Below, piece after piece: positions 18,772-27,861 of a stretch of DNA of 64,000 nt. Positions within the stretch are counted from its first letter, which is position 1. Every line of letters starts with the position of its first letter. Made by a program: the position numbers and the translations under genes. The stretch comes from Gemmatimonadaceae bacterium (lineage in GTDB: Bacteria > Gemmatimonadota > Gemmatimonadetes > Gemmatimonadales > Gemmatimonadaceae): assembly GCA_030835125.1 (NCBI GenBank), contig JAUQWM010000021.1, forward strand, positions 24,768 to 88,767, given 5' to 3'. The notes beneath the pieces were generated by a model. That model did not search any database. It saw nothing but the letters and a program-made list of their open reading frames with translations, and had not been told where the DNA came from.

Positions 18772-18844
18772 CCGGAGGCATCTCCGGCCCTGTCCCGTCC
18801 GCAGCGCCGCACCTGCCGCACACTCCCGTCTCCCGCCCAGGACC

Positions 18845-20083
18845 ATGAAGTCTCCGTCACTGACCATCGGCGTCGAGGAAGAGTACCAGATCATCGATCC
18901 CGAAACCCGGGAGCTGCAGTCGTACATCACGCAGATCCTCGAGGACGAACGGCTCGTGCTGGGCCAGGTCAAGCCCGAACTGCACCAGTCGATCGTGGAG
19001 GTCGGGACCACGGTCTGCCACACGCCGCAGGATGTCCGCGCCCAGCTCATCGAGCTGCGTCGCAGCGTCATGGAACTCGCGGCGCGGAAGGGCCTCAAGA
19101 TCGCCGCCGCCGGCACCCATCCCTTCTCGCACTGGGCGAACCAGGAGATCACGCCGCTCGAACGGTACCTCGGCACGCGCGAGGCCATGGCGCAACTGGC
19201 GCAGCAACTGCTGATCTTCGGCACGCACGTGCACATCGGGATCGAGGATCGCGATTTCCTCATCGACTGCAGCAACGTCTCGCGGTACGTCCTGCCGCAC
19301 ATCCTCTGCCTGTCCACCAGCTCCCCGTTCTGGATCGGGCACGACACGGGACTCAAGTCGTACCGATCGGCGGTCTTCCGCGCGTTCCCGCGCACGGGGC
19401 TCCCGCCGTACATCGCGTCCTGGTCGGCGTACCAGCACTACCTCCAGACGCTGGTCACCACGGGATGCATCCCCGACGGCTCGAAGGTCTGGTGGGATGT
19501 GCGCCCGCACTGGAAGTACCCGACCCTGGAGTTCCGTGTCTGCGACGTCTGCACGCGCGTCGAGGAAGCCGTCTGCATCGCCGCGATCCTCCAGGCGCTC
19601 GTCTTCAAGCTCTGGAAGCTGCGCCGCGACAACATGACGTTTCGCGTCTACCCAGCCGAGTTGATCGAGGAGAACAAGTGGCGCGCGGTTCGCTATGGCC
19701 TCGGCGGGAAGCTGATCGACTTCGGGCGCGAGACCGAGAAGCCGGCGAAGGACCTCATTCGCGAGTTCATCGAATGGTTCCTCGGCGATGTGCTCGACGA
19801 ACTGGGCACGCGGAAGGAAGTGGAATACGCGTTCCACATCCTGGAACATGGGTCCAGCGCCGATCGCCAGCTCGAGACGTTCCACCGGACCGGCGACCTG
19901 CGCGCGGTCGTGGACCAGTTGATCGTCGAGACGGCGGAGGGGGTCGTGGTCCCCCCCGAGCCGAAGGCGCGCCCCGCCGAGCGGCCGATCGCCTTCCGGC
20001 CCGTCTCCGAGGTCCAGGTCCCGGTCGTGATTTCCGCGGCGGGAGAGCCGTCCTCGTCACTGGCGTCGCCCGCGGGCGACTGA
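18845..20083 (+). CDS. YbdK-type carboxylate-amine ligase (GCS2 family)
   Basis: The 412-residue protein belongs to the glutamate-cysteine ligase type 2 family. G-V-E-E-E-Y-Q near the N terminus, T-H-V-H-I-G-I in the middle and L-E-F-R-V-C-D are the metal- and ATP-binding signatures. E. coli YbdK has weak gamma-glutamylcysteine synthetase activity, and homologues make other gamma-glutamyl amides. The start at 18845 gives the conserved S-L-T-I-G-V-E-E-E start. A proline-rich tail of about 50 residues extends beyond the domain. It is followed by a gamma-glutamyl hydrolase of the C26 family, an anabolic/catabolic pairing that points to a gamma-glutamyl intermediate. Confidence 0.88.
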   Translation: MKSPSLTIGVEEEYQIIDPETRELQSYITQILEDERLVLGQVKPELHQSIVEVGTTVCHTPQDVRAQLIELRRSVMELAARKGLKIAAAGTHPFSHWANQEITPLERYLGTREAMAQLAQQLLIFGTHVHIGIEDRDFLIDCSNVSRYVLPHILCLSTSSPFWIGHDTGLKSYRSAVFRAFPRTGLPPYIASWSAYQHYLQTLVTTGCIPDGSKVWWDVRPHWKYPTLEFRVCDVCTRVEEAVCIAAILQALVFKLWKLRRDNMTFRVYPAELIEENKWRAVRYGLGGKLIDFGRETEKPAKDLIREFIEWFLGDVLDELGTRKEVEYAFHILEHGSSADRQLETFHRTGDLRAVVDQLIVETAEGVVVPPEPKARPAERPIAFRPVSEVQVPVVISAAGEPSSSLASPAGD

Positions 20084-20152
20084 CCGGCGTCGGCGGGTAT
20101 ATTCCCTGCCGGACGATGAGCGCGCGGTGCGCTGATCCCCCAACGGGCATTC

Positions 20153-20905
20153 ATGACGCAACGACCCATCATCGGCATCACGACGCAGACGCTGCAGGCG
20201 ATCGACGGCATCCCGTCGGCCCTGCCGCCGTCGGTCGTCATGAACCAGCGCTACTACGAAGCCGTGGCCGCCGCCGGCGGCGCGCCGATCCTCATTCCGC
20301 TGCTCGAGGACCTCGACGCGCTGCGCGCGACCTACGAGGCGTGCGCCGGCATCCTGATCCCGGGTGGCGTGGACATGGACCCCGCGACGTACGGCGAGGC
20401 GCCGCACGCACGGCTGGGCCGCATCGACCCGGCTCGCGACCGGGTCGAGCTGCAGCTCACGCACTGGGCTGTCGCCGACCGGAAGCCGTTGCTCGGGTTG
20501 TGCCGCGGGCTGCAGGTCATCAACGTCGCGGCGGGTGGCACGCTGTTCCAGGACCTCGACGCCCAACTCCCGGGCGCGATCCGTCACGACTACTTCCCGA
20601 ATTTCGGATTCGCGCGTGGCCACCTCGCGCACGACGTCGCGGTCGAGCCGTCATCCCGGCTCCGGGCCCTGGTCGATCTCGACCAGTTGCCGGTGAACAG
20701 CATGCACCACCAGGGTGTGAAGCAACTCGGCGCCGGCCTCGTCGCCTGCGCCCGCGCGGAGGATGGTCTGGTGGAGGCGGTCGAGTCGGCGAACGGTCAC
20801 TGGCTCGTCGGCGTGCAGTGGCACCCTGAAGTCTTCGACGCCGACGATCCCCACACACGCGACCTGTTCCGCGGATTCATCGAGGCCGCGAGCGGGGAGC
20901 GGTGA
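20153..20905 (+). CDS. C26 peptidase / gamma-glutamyl amide hydrolase (PuuD-like)
   Basis: The 250-residue protein is a class I glutamine-amidotransferase-like hydrolase of peptidase family C26. The nucleophile is Cys117 in L-L-G-L-C-R-G-L-Q, and the histidine-glutamate pair is in V-Q-W-H-P-E-V. PuuD-like members cleave gamma-glutamyl-GABA and related amides, and I-L-I-P-G-G-V-D matches that group. The ATG at 20153 gives the typical P-I-I-G-I-T start. It follows the GCS2 gene by 69 bases. Together they could make and break a gamma-glutamyl bond, for example as a carrier or protecting group. Its stop overlaps the next gene's GTG start. Confidence 0.88.
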   Translation: MTQRPIIGITTQTLQAIDGIPSALPPSVVMNQRYYEAVAAAGGAPILIPLLEDLDALRATYEACAGILIPGGVDMDPATYGEAPHARLGRIDPARDRVELQLTHWAVADRKPLLGLCRGLQVINVAAGGTLFQDLDAQLPGAIRHDYFPNFGFARGHLAHDVAVEPSSRLRALVDLDQLPVNSMHHQGVKQLGAGLVACARAEDGLVEAVESANGHWLVGVQWHPEVFDADDPHTRDLFRGFIEAASGER

Positions 20906-21702
20906 GATGCAGGATGGGCAACCCGCTTCGCGCTGATCTCCGGCCCCAGACCTCGAAACTCGCCCTGCTGTGGCCCGTCGCCTGTGCCCTGTGGCCCGCG
21001 GGTTGTACGAAGGACCTCGACCTGATCCAGGACCCGCCGCGGGCGGTGGCGCGCACCACCACCGGCCCGTGGGCGAGCATGGTCTACCTCGCCCGCACCG
21101 ACAGCGGCCTCGTCGCGATCGACCTGGGCTGGACCGGCGCCGAGTCGGTGATCGAGGAATCGGCACGCGACCTCGGCGGGACCCCGGCCGACGTGCGCTG
21201 GGTCTTCCTCACGCACGCGCACCGGGACCACATCGCCGGGTGGCCACTCGTCAGGCAGGCGCGGTTCGTCCTTGGCGCAGCGGAAGTCCCCGGGTTCGTG
21301 GGCGACACCGGGTACCTCGGCTGGGCCACGCGGATGAGCGACGGGCTCAATGAGTATCCGCACCCGTCGCGTGACAGCATCGCGATGGTCGCGGTCGGCG
21401 GTGACACGGCCATCGTCCTTGGGCGCGACACCGTGTACGCGTTCCCGATCCCGGGCCACACCGCCGGGAGCATGGCGTACCTGTTTCGCGGCATCCTGTT
21501 CGGTGGCGACGCGTTCAACTGGCGGCCCGGCAGCGGCTTCCAGGGGGCACGGCCGGAGTTCTCCGACAGCATCGCGCAGAGCCGGGAGAGCCTGCGCCGG
21601 CTGTGGGAACGGCTTCCCGCGGCGCGCGTGCGGGTCATGTGCACGTCCCACGGAAAATGTGCCGTGGCCGACTCCGCCCTTCGCGCCCGGTTGCTGCGTT
21701 AG
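20902..21702 (+). CDS. metallo-beta-lactamase-fold hydrolase, probable lipoprotein
   Basis: The 266-residue protein has a complete MBL metal site: T-H-A-H-R-D-H (HxHxDH), P-G-H-T-A-G-S, G-G-D-A and a final C-T-S-H. It should hydrolyse an ester, lactone, thioester or lactam. The N-terminal segment L-A-L-L-W-P-V-A-C-A-L-W-P-A-G-C ends in a lipobox-like cysteine, which would place it in the periplasm or on a membrane. That same segment is encoded by a heptamer array (20964-20998), so the signal peptide might be fortuitous. The GTG at 20902 overlaps the previous stop; an ATG at 20914 is an alternative. The stop codon lies inside CGTTAGGC (21697-21704), 3 bases from a convergent gene. Confidence 0.75.
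   Translation: MRCRMGNPLRADLRPQTSKLALLWPVACALWPAGCTKDLDLIQDPPRAVARTTTGPWASMVYLARTDSGLVAIDLGWTGAESVIEESARDLGGTPADVRWVFLTHAHRDHIAGWPLVRQARFVLGAAEVPGFVGDTGYLGWATRMSDGLNEYPHPSRDSIAMVAVGGDTAIVLGRDTVYAFPIPGHTAGSMAYLFRGILFGGDAFNWRPGSGFQGARPEFSDSIAQSRESLRRLWERLPAARVRVMCTSHGKCAVADSALRARLLR
20964..20998. repeat. heptamer array inside the MBL signal-peptide region
   Basis: Units CCTGCTG, TGGCCCG, TCGCCTG, TGCCCTG and TGGCCCG follow in register. They are degenerate compared with other arrays but keep a strict 7-base spacing. Read in frame they encode the hydrophobic lipoprotein-like core of the downstream protein. Either the repeat has supplied a signal peptide or the real start lies downstream. Confidence 0.45.
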
Positions 21703-21705
21703 GCG

Positions 21706-23373
21706 TCAGCGCGCCACCCGGCCTGTGATCACGCGGTTGAGGACACCGTTCCGGGTAAGCGTCGCCAGCATCACATGCGCCCGGCTTCCGGTGGCCCCCA
21801 GCACGGAGACGTCGAGCGGAAAGCCGGTGGGGAGGTCGCAGAATGTCGCCGCACCGCGCAAGTCGGTGACCGCCTGGCGGTACCGCTCCTGCGCCGAGTC
21901 GGCGGCCGCGTTCTCCGCTGTCGCGGGCCAGGACACGAGGAAGCGGACGCCGGGCAGGGGCGCGGTGGTGGCGCTGTCGACCATGAGCAGGCGCAGCACG
22001 CCGCGCGGAATGCGGCGCTGCGTCGTGAAGGGCCTGGGCGTCACCGGGCACACCTCGTTGCGCAGGGCGGCGGCGCCTGGCGCACGCAGGTCCACCCGGA
22101 CCGTCCGTCCCGCCAGGAGTTCGACCCGGCGCGCCCCGGCCAGCACGCCGAAGGCGTCATAGCCATCCGCGTGGACAACCACCGACAGCCCGCCCACCGG
22201 GAGGCTGTCCAGCCGCCACGAGCCGTCGGGACCGGTCAACGCCTGCCGCTGCGTCCCGATGGCGCGCACCACGGCGTCGCCGAAGGGACGACCGGCGCTG
22301 TCCCGGAGTACTCCCGTCAGCGTGGCGAACGACCGGTCCTCGATGCCAGCGGCAACGACGCTTCCCCCTTCCTCGCGCAGCTGGCGCCGGGGCCAATCGT
22401 CAGGCAGCACGATGACCTGGGGCATGCGGATGAACCACCGGTCCACGATCCACGCCCCCGAGGCGAGGCGCGTGAAGTGAACCTCGCCACCCACGCGGTC
22501 GGCGTTCGGGATGTCCGGCAGCATCGTGTACCGGAACTCGATGAACCGCAGCTCGAAGCGGCGCGCGTCGAGCCAGACGGTCCCGCGGATGTCGGGCAAC
22601 CGACGGTCGCGCGCCGGCTGGAAGGCCAGGCCGACGAGATCGGGACGATTGCGCGGCGCCGCGGCCGGGCTGAAACAGTGGTCGCGGATGAACGCGTTCG
22701 AGGCGAGGGCGCGCGCGTCCGGCGCCAGGTATTCCACCGAGTCCCCCGGCAGCTGTCGCCAGTAGCCTGTGGCCGAAAGGGAGTCGCCGCTCGGGCTGGT
22801 GAACGGCTGTTGCACCATCAGTTGCGCGTCGGTCCGCCAGTCGAACCGCACCTGCAGCGAGGACGGGTCCAGTTCGGCCGCATATCGAGACAGACGGGCA
22901 TCGATCAACCGGTCCCTGAGGGAGATGTCTGCCGCCTCGAGCGCCGTGCGCGCCTCGTCCCACAGCGACGCCACCCGCGCGAGGTCGCGGGGCCGCGTGA
23001 CACAGAGTCCCGAGATACTGACGGCCGGCAGGGAAATCGCCACGGCGTCAATCCGCACGTCGGACACGCGGGTCTCGCCGTCGCCCAGATCGAACGGTGC
23101 CGACGTGTAGCGGCGGACGCCGATGCGCTTCACCGCCAGCCGGTACGTCCCCGACGAGGGCGCCCTGATCCCGTACTCCCCGGTGGCGGCACTCAGTACG
23201 TTCACGATCACCGAGTCACCGGTGGGCGGAAGCAGCGAGACCAGCGCACCGGCCACGGGCCTCGCGGTATTCACCTCGGTGATGACTCCCCGGACGACCT
23301 GGGCCGGCGCGAGCGCCGGCGCCAACAACGCCAGTGCCGACAGCAGGACGCGCGTCGTACGGGTTCCGGTCAT
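21706..23373 (-). CDS. secreted carboxypeptidase-regulatory-like domain protein (paralogue 1)
   Basis: The 555-residue protein starts with a Sec signal peptide (L-L-S-A-L-A-L-L-A-P-A-L-A-P-A) followed by a carboxypeptidase regulatory-like beta-sandwich, V-V-R-G-V-I-T-E-V. A second such domain lies near residue 370 (L-T-G-V-L-R-D-S-A-G-R-P). The central region, with R-V-A-S-L-W-D-E-A-R-T-A and a G-T-V-W-L-D-A-R-R-F-E-L-R segment, is shared with its upstream neighbour. The function is unknown; such proteins are common in Gemmatimonadota and Bacteroidota envelopes. The ATG at 23373 overlaps the stop of the upstream paralogue as ATGA, so the pair is translationally coupled. It converges on the MBL gene with a 3-base gap. 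Confidence 0.8.
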   Translation of the reverse strand: MTGTRTTRVLLSALALLAPALAPAQVVRGVITEVNTARPVAGALVSLLPPTGDSVIVNVLSAATGEYGIRAPSSGTYRLAVKRIGVRRYTSAPFDLGDGETRVSDVRIDAVAISLPAVSISGLCVTRPRDLARVASLWDEARTALEAADISLRDRLIDARLSRYAAELDPSSLQVRFDWRTDAQLMVQQPFTSPSGDSLSATGYWRQLPGDSVEYLAPDARALASNAFIRDHCFSPAAAPRNRPDLVGLAFQPARDRRLPDIRGTVWLDARRFELRFIEFRYTMLPDIPNADRVGGEVHFTRLASGAWIVDRWFIRMPQVIVLPDDWPRRQLREEGGSVVAAGIEDRSFATLTGVLRDSAGRPFGDAVVRAIGTQRQALTGPDGSWRLDSLPVGGLSVVVHADGYDAFGVLAGARRVELLAGRTVRVDLRAPGAAALRNEVCPVTPRPFTTQRRIPRGVLRLLMVDSATTAPLPGVRFLVSWPATAENAAADSAQERYRQAVTDLRGAATFCDLPTGFPLDVSVLGATGSRAHVMLATLTRNGVLNRVITGRVAR

Positions 23374-25079
23374 GGTCGGATGGTGGAAACCCTGACGGCA
23401 CGAAGTTCGTTCCTTCCGATCCGCAGGATGATCGAATCGGCCGCCGGCTTGCCGTCCGGCCTGATCGCCGAAAACACGAGGCGCATGTCGCCGGGGACGT
23501 CGCAGAATGCGACGGTGCCCGAGGCGTCCGTCAGCGTCTCCGTCCCGCCAACCTCGCTCGGCATCATCATCTTCGGCTGTCGGCCCACGAACCTGCCCAC
23601 CCACCGCAACCAGACGCGCAGGCCGGGGAGTGGACGCGCCGAGACGCGGTCGACGACGAGCAGTCGCAGGGTGCCGTTGTCCTCCGACGGCCGCTTGCCC
23701 TCGCAGAGGCGCTCGACCAGCTCGTTGGTGCGCCTGGCCCGCAACACCGCGCTCGCCACGACGCCCTCGCGGAAATCGACGGGCGCATCGGCGACGAAGC
23801 TGCCGAGCTGCGTGTACGCCGGATGCTCGGCGATGAGGGTGAAGCGGCCGGCCGGCAGGCTATCGAGGCGGAACCGCCCGTCTTCACCGGTGATGATGCT
23901 GAACGGCGTACCGCCAAGGCGCACGGTGACGCCAGGGAAGGGCCGGCCGGCGCTGTCGAGCACCGTACCGGCCACGGAAGCGGGCCGGTCGAACATCTTC
24001 AGGCCACGCGTAAACACGATGCCGCCTTCCTCGACGAGGCGATGCATCGTCGGCCTGACCAGGATGCTTGGCGTTCGCGTGTAGGCATCCACCGGCATCA
24101 TGCTCTGGGCGAACTGCGGGATCCTGATGAACCAGCGCGAGGTGACCCACGCCCCGTTGGCCAGCCTGCCGAAGTGGACTTCGCCGCCCACCCGGTCCGC
24201 GCCCTCGGCGATGTCGACCTGCGTGTACCGGAACTCGACGAGGCGAAGCTCGAAGGTGCGCGCGTCCAGCCAGATCGTCCCACGCACCTCAGGCAGCGTC
24301 CTGGCGGGCGCCGGCTCGAACGCAATCCCGACAAGCCCGCGGCGGTCACGGCCGCCCTCGACCACGTCGTAGCAGTGATCCCGAAAGAAGGCGCGGGAGA
24401 GGAGGACGTCCGCGTCAGGCGCGTAGTAGTACTCGGAGTCGCCGACCTTCCGGTGATAGCCGGCTCGCGACAGCGAATCCCCGCTCAGGCTCACGAAGGG
24501 ACGGTCCATCATGCCCTGCTTGTCCGACCAGGACTCCTCGAGCACGCGCAGGTTCCGCGGGTCGAGTCCCCGCGTGTAGCGCGTGAGCTGACCCTCGAAG
24601 AGGCGGTCGCGCAGGGAGACCTGGGCGGCCGTCAGCACGGTGCGTGCCTCGTCCCACAGTGATGCGACGCGTGACGCCTGGCCCTCGCGCCGGACGCACA
24701 TCCCGGCGTCCGCGACGCGCACCTCCGGGAGCACCTGCGCCAGGGCCTCGAGCGCGATGTCGACGCGACGGGTTTCCCCGGTCGCCAGCGCGAAGGGCGC
24801 CGAGGTGTGGCGCTGCACGCCGATCCGTTTCGCGGTGACGACATAACGCCCCGGCCCGGACGCGCGAATGGCGAACTCGCCCCGCGTATCCGACAGCACC
24901 ACCAGCCGGGTCGTGGTGCTGTCGCGATTCGATTCCAGGGTCACCAGGACTCCCGCGATCGCGGCTCCCGAGATGCGTTCGGTGATGCGGCCGCGCACGA
25001 CCTGGGCCTCGGCACCCGTCGCGAGAACCATCGCCAGCGTCAGGGTCGCGGGGAGCCGCACAGAAAATCGGGTGGACAC
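23370..25079 (-). CDS. secreted carboxypeptidase-regulatory-like domain protein (paralogue 2)
   Basis: The 569-residue product is the first gene of a two-gene minus-strand operon. A Sec signal peptide (T-L-T-L-A-M-V-L-A-T-G-A-E-A) precedes a carboxypeptidase regulatory-like domain (V-V-R-G-R-I-T-E-R). A second copy lies near residue 380 (V-A-G-T-V-L-D-S-A-G-R-P). It shares R-V-A-S-L-W-D-E-A-R-T, G-T-I-W-L-D-A-R-T-F-E-L-R and D-R-V-G-G-E-V-H-F with its neighbour, so the two arose by duplication. The GTG at 25079 was chosen because it places a good signal peptide at the N terminus; the frame stays open upstream but antisense to the next gene. The function is unknown; an envelope location is likely. 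Confidence 0.78.
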   Translation of the reverse strand: MSTRFSVRLPATLTLAMVLATGAEAQVVRGRITERISGAAIAGVLVTLESNRDSTTTRLVVLSDTRGEFAIRASGPGRYVVTAKRIGVQRHTSAPFALATGETRRVDIALEALAQVLPEVRVADAGMCVRREGQASRVASLWDEARTVLTAAQVSLRDRLFEGQLTRYTRGLDPRNLRVLEESWSDKQGMMDRPFVSLSGDSLSRAGYHRKVGDSEYYYAPDADVLLSRAFFRDHCYDVVEGGRDRRGLVGIAFEPAPARTLPEVRGTIWLDARTFELRLVEFRYTQVDIAEGADRVGGEVHFGRLANGAWVTSRWFIRIPQFAQSMMPVDAYTRTPSILVRPTMHRLVEEGGIVFTRGLKMFDRPASVAGTVLDSAGRPFPGVTVRLGGTPFSIITGEDGRFRLDSLPAGRFTLIAEHPAYTQLGSFVADAPVDFREGVVASAVLRARRTNELVERLCEGKRPSEDNGTLRLLVVDRVSARPLPGLRVWLRWVGRFVGRQPKMMMPSEVGGTETLTDASGTVAFCDVPGDMRLVFSAIRPDGKPAADSIILRIGRNELRAVRVSTIRP

Positions 25080-25181
25080 GGGTGCGGGAGGGTAGACTGG
25101 TGCAGCCTCAGGCTCCGCGAGGTCACTGGCGGCCCGGTACGAGGTTTGCGACAGCGAGGCTTCCCGATACGATACGCCTCG

Positions 25182-26315
25182 ATGCCACGCCCGACCATCC
25201 CGCACAACGATCCCAGGCCCCTGGTCGCCGTTGGCTACGGTACCCGTCCGCAGGTCATCAAGGTCGCGCGTCTCCTCCCGGCGTTGCGCGCGCAGTGGGA
25301 TACGGTCACGATCGACACGGGCCAGCATTACGACTACGCCCTGAACGCGCTGCTGTACGAGCAACTGTCCGTGCCGCTCCCCGACGTCGTGCTCGGCGTC
25401 GGTTCGCTGCCGCGCCTCGAGCAACTCGCCCGGATCGAGGCGGCCTGTGGTGCGGTGCTCGGGCAACGACGTCCGGCCGCCATGGTTGTCATCGGGGACA
25501 CCAACAGCACGCTGGCTAGCGCGCGTGCGGCCCGGGATGCCGGCATCCCGGTCGTGCACGTCGAGGCGGGCCTTCGCAGCAACGTCGCGGCCATGGCGGA
25601 GGAGATGAACCGCGTCGAGGTCGACCGGCTTGCCGCCGTGCTGTGCGTCCCGTCGAGGACGGCGATGGCCACGCTGGAACGGGAAGGCCTCGCCGGCCGG
25701 GCGCGCGAGACGGGCGACGTCGCGCGCGACGTGCTCGAGTTTGCGCTCTCCCGGGTTCCGTCGACGCCCCTCGACTGGCCGGTGGAGCCGGGTGACGCGT
25801 ATGCCTTCGCCACCTTGCACCGGGCCGAGCTGACCGACGATCCGCGCCTGCTGTCGCAGGCGATCGAGGCGCTGGCCGCACTGCCCATCCCGGTGGTGCT
25901 CGCCCTGCATCCCCGCACGCGGGAGCGCCTCACGGCGCTCGGTGCGGGCACCTCGGGCCGCGGCGCCCTGCACTTCGTCAGCGCGTTAGGCTACCTCGAG
26001 GCGCTGGCGGCCGTGCGGGCCGCCGCGGTCGTCGTGACCGACTCGGGCGGCGTGCAGCGGGAGGCCTACTGGCTCGGGGTTCCCTGCGTGACGATGCGGC
26101 ACGAGACGGAGTGGGTGGAGACCGTGGCGCTCGGCGCCAACCGGCTCGTCGACCCTGCTCGTGCCGCGACGGAGCTCGCCATCGCGGTGGAGGCGATGCG
26201 CACGGCGCCCTGCACCTGGGATCGCGACCAGTATGGCAGCGGGGATGCGGCGTCGGAGGTCGCACGGGCAATGGCTGGCCTGACCGCCCTTGGGTATCCT
26301 CCGGGCACCGGATGA
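25182..26315 (+). CDS. UDP-N-acetylglucosamine 2-epimerase-like protein
   Basis: The 377-residue cytoplasmic enzyme belongs to the non-hydrolysing UDP-GlcNAc 2-epimerase (WecB/WbpI) family, which supplies ManNAc-type sugars for surface polysaccharides. Motifs are G-T-R-P-Q-V-I-K near the N terminus, T-G-Q-H-Y-D, G-D-T-N-S-T, H-V-E-A-G-L-R-S and D-S-G-G-V-Q-R-E-A. The first motif has Gln where WecB/MnaA have Glu (G-T-R-P-E-A-I-K), a change also seen in WbpI-like enzymes that use other UDP-sugars. The ATG at 25182 gives the family start. It is divergent from the secreted paralogue pair and its stop overlaps the next start (ATGA). Confidence 0.85.
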   Translation: MPRPTIPHNDPRPLVAVGYGTRPQVIKVARLLPALRAQWDTVTIDTGQHYDYALNALLYEQLSVPLPDVVLGVGSLPRLEQLARIEAACGAVLGQRRPAAMVVIGDTNSTLASARAARDAGIPVVHVEAGLRSNVAAMAEEMNRVEVDRLAAVLCVPSRTAMATLEREGLAGRARETGDVARDVLEFALSRVPSTPLDWPVEPGDAYAFATLHRAELTDDPRLLSQAIEALAALPIPVVLALHPRTRERLTALGAGTSGRGALHFVSALGYLEALAAVRAAAVVVTDSGGVQREAYWLGVPCVTMRHETEWVETVALGANRLVDPARAATELAIAVEAMRTAPCTWDRDQYGSGDAASEVARAMAGLTALGYPPGTG

Positions 26316-27766
26316 TGAACGAGGTCAGCCCTTTCGATCGCCGCCTTCAGTGGGCCGTTCTTGCGGCGGCGCTCGCGTTCCTGCTGGCCGCACATGCGGG
26401 GCACGGGCTCCCCTTCAATTGGGATGACCAGGGGCAGTACCTGTCCCACGCCCGCGCCCTGATCGAGGGACGTCCCTACGGGGACATCGGGTTCATCTAC
26501 ACCGGATACAACAACTACATCGGTCCGGTCGTTGAGCCGCCGGGGGTACCGGTGCTGATCGCGCCGGCGCTGGCGATCCCGGGTCTCGGGCTCCTGCCGG
26601 TGCGCGCGGTCATGCTGGGCTCCCTGCTCGTCTTCGTCTGGCTGGCGTGGCGCTTCGTCGAGCCGCTGGCCGGCCGCTGGACCGCCATGGCGGTGGTGCT
26701 GCTGTTGCTGGGCGCAGCGTCACAACAGCACATGATCGATGGCGTGATGTCGGACCTGCCGTTCTGCGCGGCGATCTGGATCGTGATCGTGGCCGCGAAC
26801 CAGGACGGCCCGCTCGACCGCCGCCGCCTGATGGTGATGGCAATCGGTGGCGCCGTCGCGTTCTCGTTCCGGATGGCGGCGCTCGCCCTGTTACCGGCGA
26901 TTGCCCTGTTCGCGCTTTTCAGGCCGCGTCGTGAGTGGCCCGGCCTGATCCTGGTGTCGGTCGTGTGGGCCGCGGCCGGGGCCCTCGTGATGTTCGGATT
27001 GCCGACCAGCACCGCCCTCGTCACCGAGACGTCTCGTGGGGCGGCAGAAGTGCTGCACGATATGGGCGTCAACCTGAACGCGATGCGGCGGGGCATCTTC
27101 GAGGCGTTCATTTACCCCTTCCGCTCGGACCTCGTCAACGACGCCTGGCACGCGATTGCCGCACTGCTTGCCGTCGCGGGATCCTGGCGCCTGTTGCGCG
27201 CTGGCCCCATGCGATTCGGATATGCATTTGCCATCGCGAGTATCGCCATGCTGGTCGTCATCCCCACCAACGCCAGCCGATACTGGTGGCCCCTGGCGCC
27301 GCTCCAGCTCCTGGCGTTGATCATGGGGGCGCGGGCCGCGCTGCGGTTGGCGCCGGCCATCCCACCAGCGACGGCGGTGGCCATGGCTGGCCTCATTGCC
27401 GCGCTGGGTACATGGCGTGGCGTCGGTGAACCGGCCGTTCCGTTCGGGGAACGGGAGGACGTCATCGCGGTCACGGCAGCCATGCGCGCAATGGAACCGT
27501 CGGAGAGCCTTCGCGTCGCCATTGTGAGTCCGCGCATCTTCACCTGGCACACGCGCATCCCGGCGATGGGCTTCTTCGAAGCGACGCCCCAGCAGACGAT
27601 CGAGGAGCTCCGAAGCAACCGCATCCTCTTCCTCGTGCAGGGTTCCCTGGGAGAGTCCGCCCCGGCCGCCGCCTCGGTCGATCGCGCGATCGCCGAAAGA
27701 CCATCCGCGTTCGGACGGGTGGGAGAATTCGGCGCACTGACCCTGTACCGCGTGCTGCCGCCATGA
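26312..27766 (+). CDS. GT-C-type integral membrane glycosyltransferase-like protein
   Basis: The 484-residue protein has around ten hydrophobic segments, and an acidic motif F-N-W-D-D-Q-G-Q-Y in the first periplasmic loop. This layout matches GT-C enzymes of the PMT/ArnT group, which transfer sugars from lipid-linked donors on the periplasmic side of the inner membrane. A soluble C-terminal stretch of about 110 residues follows the last helix. The donor and acceptor cannot be read from the sequence. The ATG at 26312 (followed at once by another ATG) overlaps the epimerase stop as ATGA. Confidence 0.75.
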   Translation: MMNEVSPFDRRLQWAVLAAALAFLLAAHAGHGLPFNWDDQGQYLSHARALIEGRPYGDIGFIYTGYNNYIGPVVEPPGVPVLIAPALAIPGLGLLPVRAVMLGSLLVFVWLAWRFVEPLAGRWTAMAVVLLLLGAASQQHMIDGVMSDLPFCAAIWIVIVAANQDGPLDRRRLMVMAIGGAVAFSFRMAALALLPAIALFALFRPRREWPGLILVSVVWAAAGALVMFGLPTSTALVTETSRGAAEVLHDMGVNLNAMRRGIFEAFIYPFRSDLVNDAWHAIAALLAVAGSWRLLRAGPMRFGYAFAIASIAMLVVIPTNASRYWWPLAPLQLLALIMGARAALRLAPAIPPATAVAMAGLIAALGTWRGVGEPAVPFGEREDVIAVTAAMRAMEPSESLRVAIVSPRIFTWHTRIPAMGFFEATPQQTIEELRSNRILFLVQGSLGESAPAAASVDRAIAERPSAFGRVGEFGALTLYRVLPP

Positions 27767-27861
27767 GAGGCGCATTAGAGAATGCCAAAGGCTGCGCCCA
27801 ATCCTGAAAGCGGGATTACCGGGCACGGATTGGGAATGCGTCTGACGGATCTCGCTGGGGG

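Noticed and set aside
20098..20103. TATATT before the C26 hydrolase as a -10 box
   Set aside because: No acceptable -35 hexamer lies 16-18 bases upstream, so I did not list a promoter.
21706..25079. Insertion sequence or transposase
   Set aside because: The two similar genes looked like a duplicated mobile element at first, but they have signal peptides, no DDE motif, no terminal inverted repeats and no target duplication.
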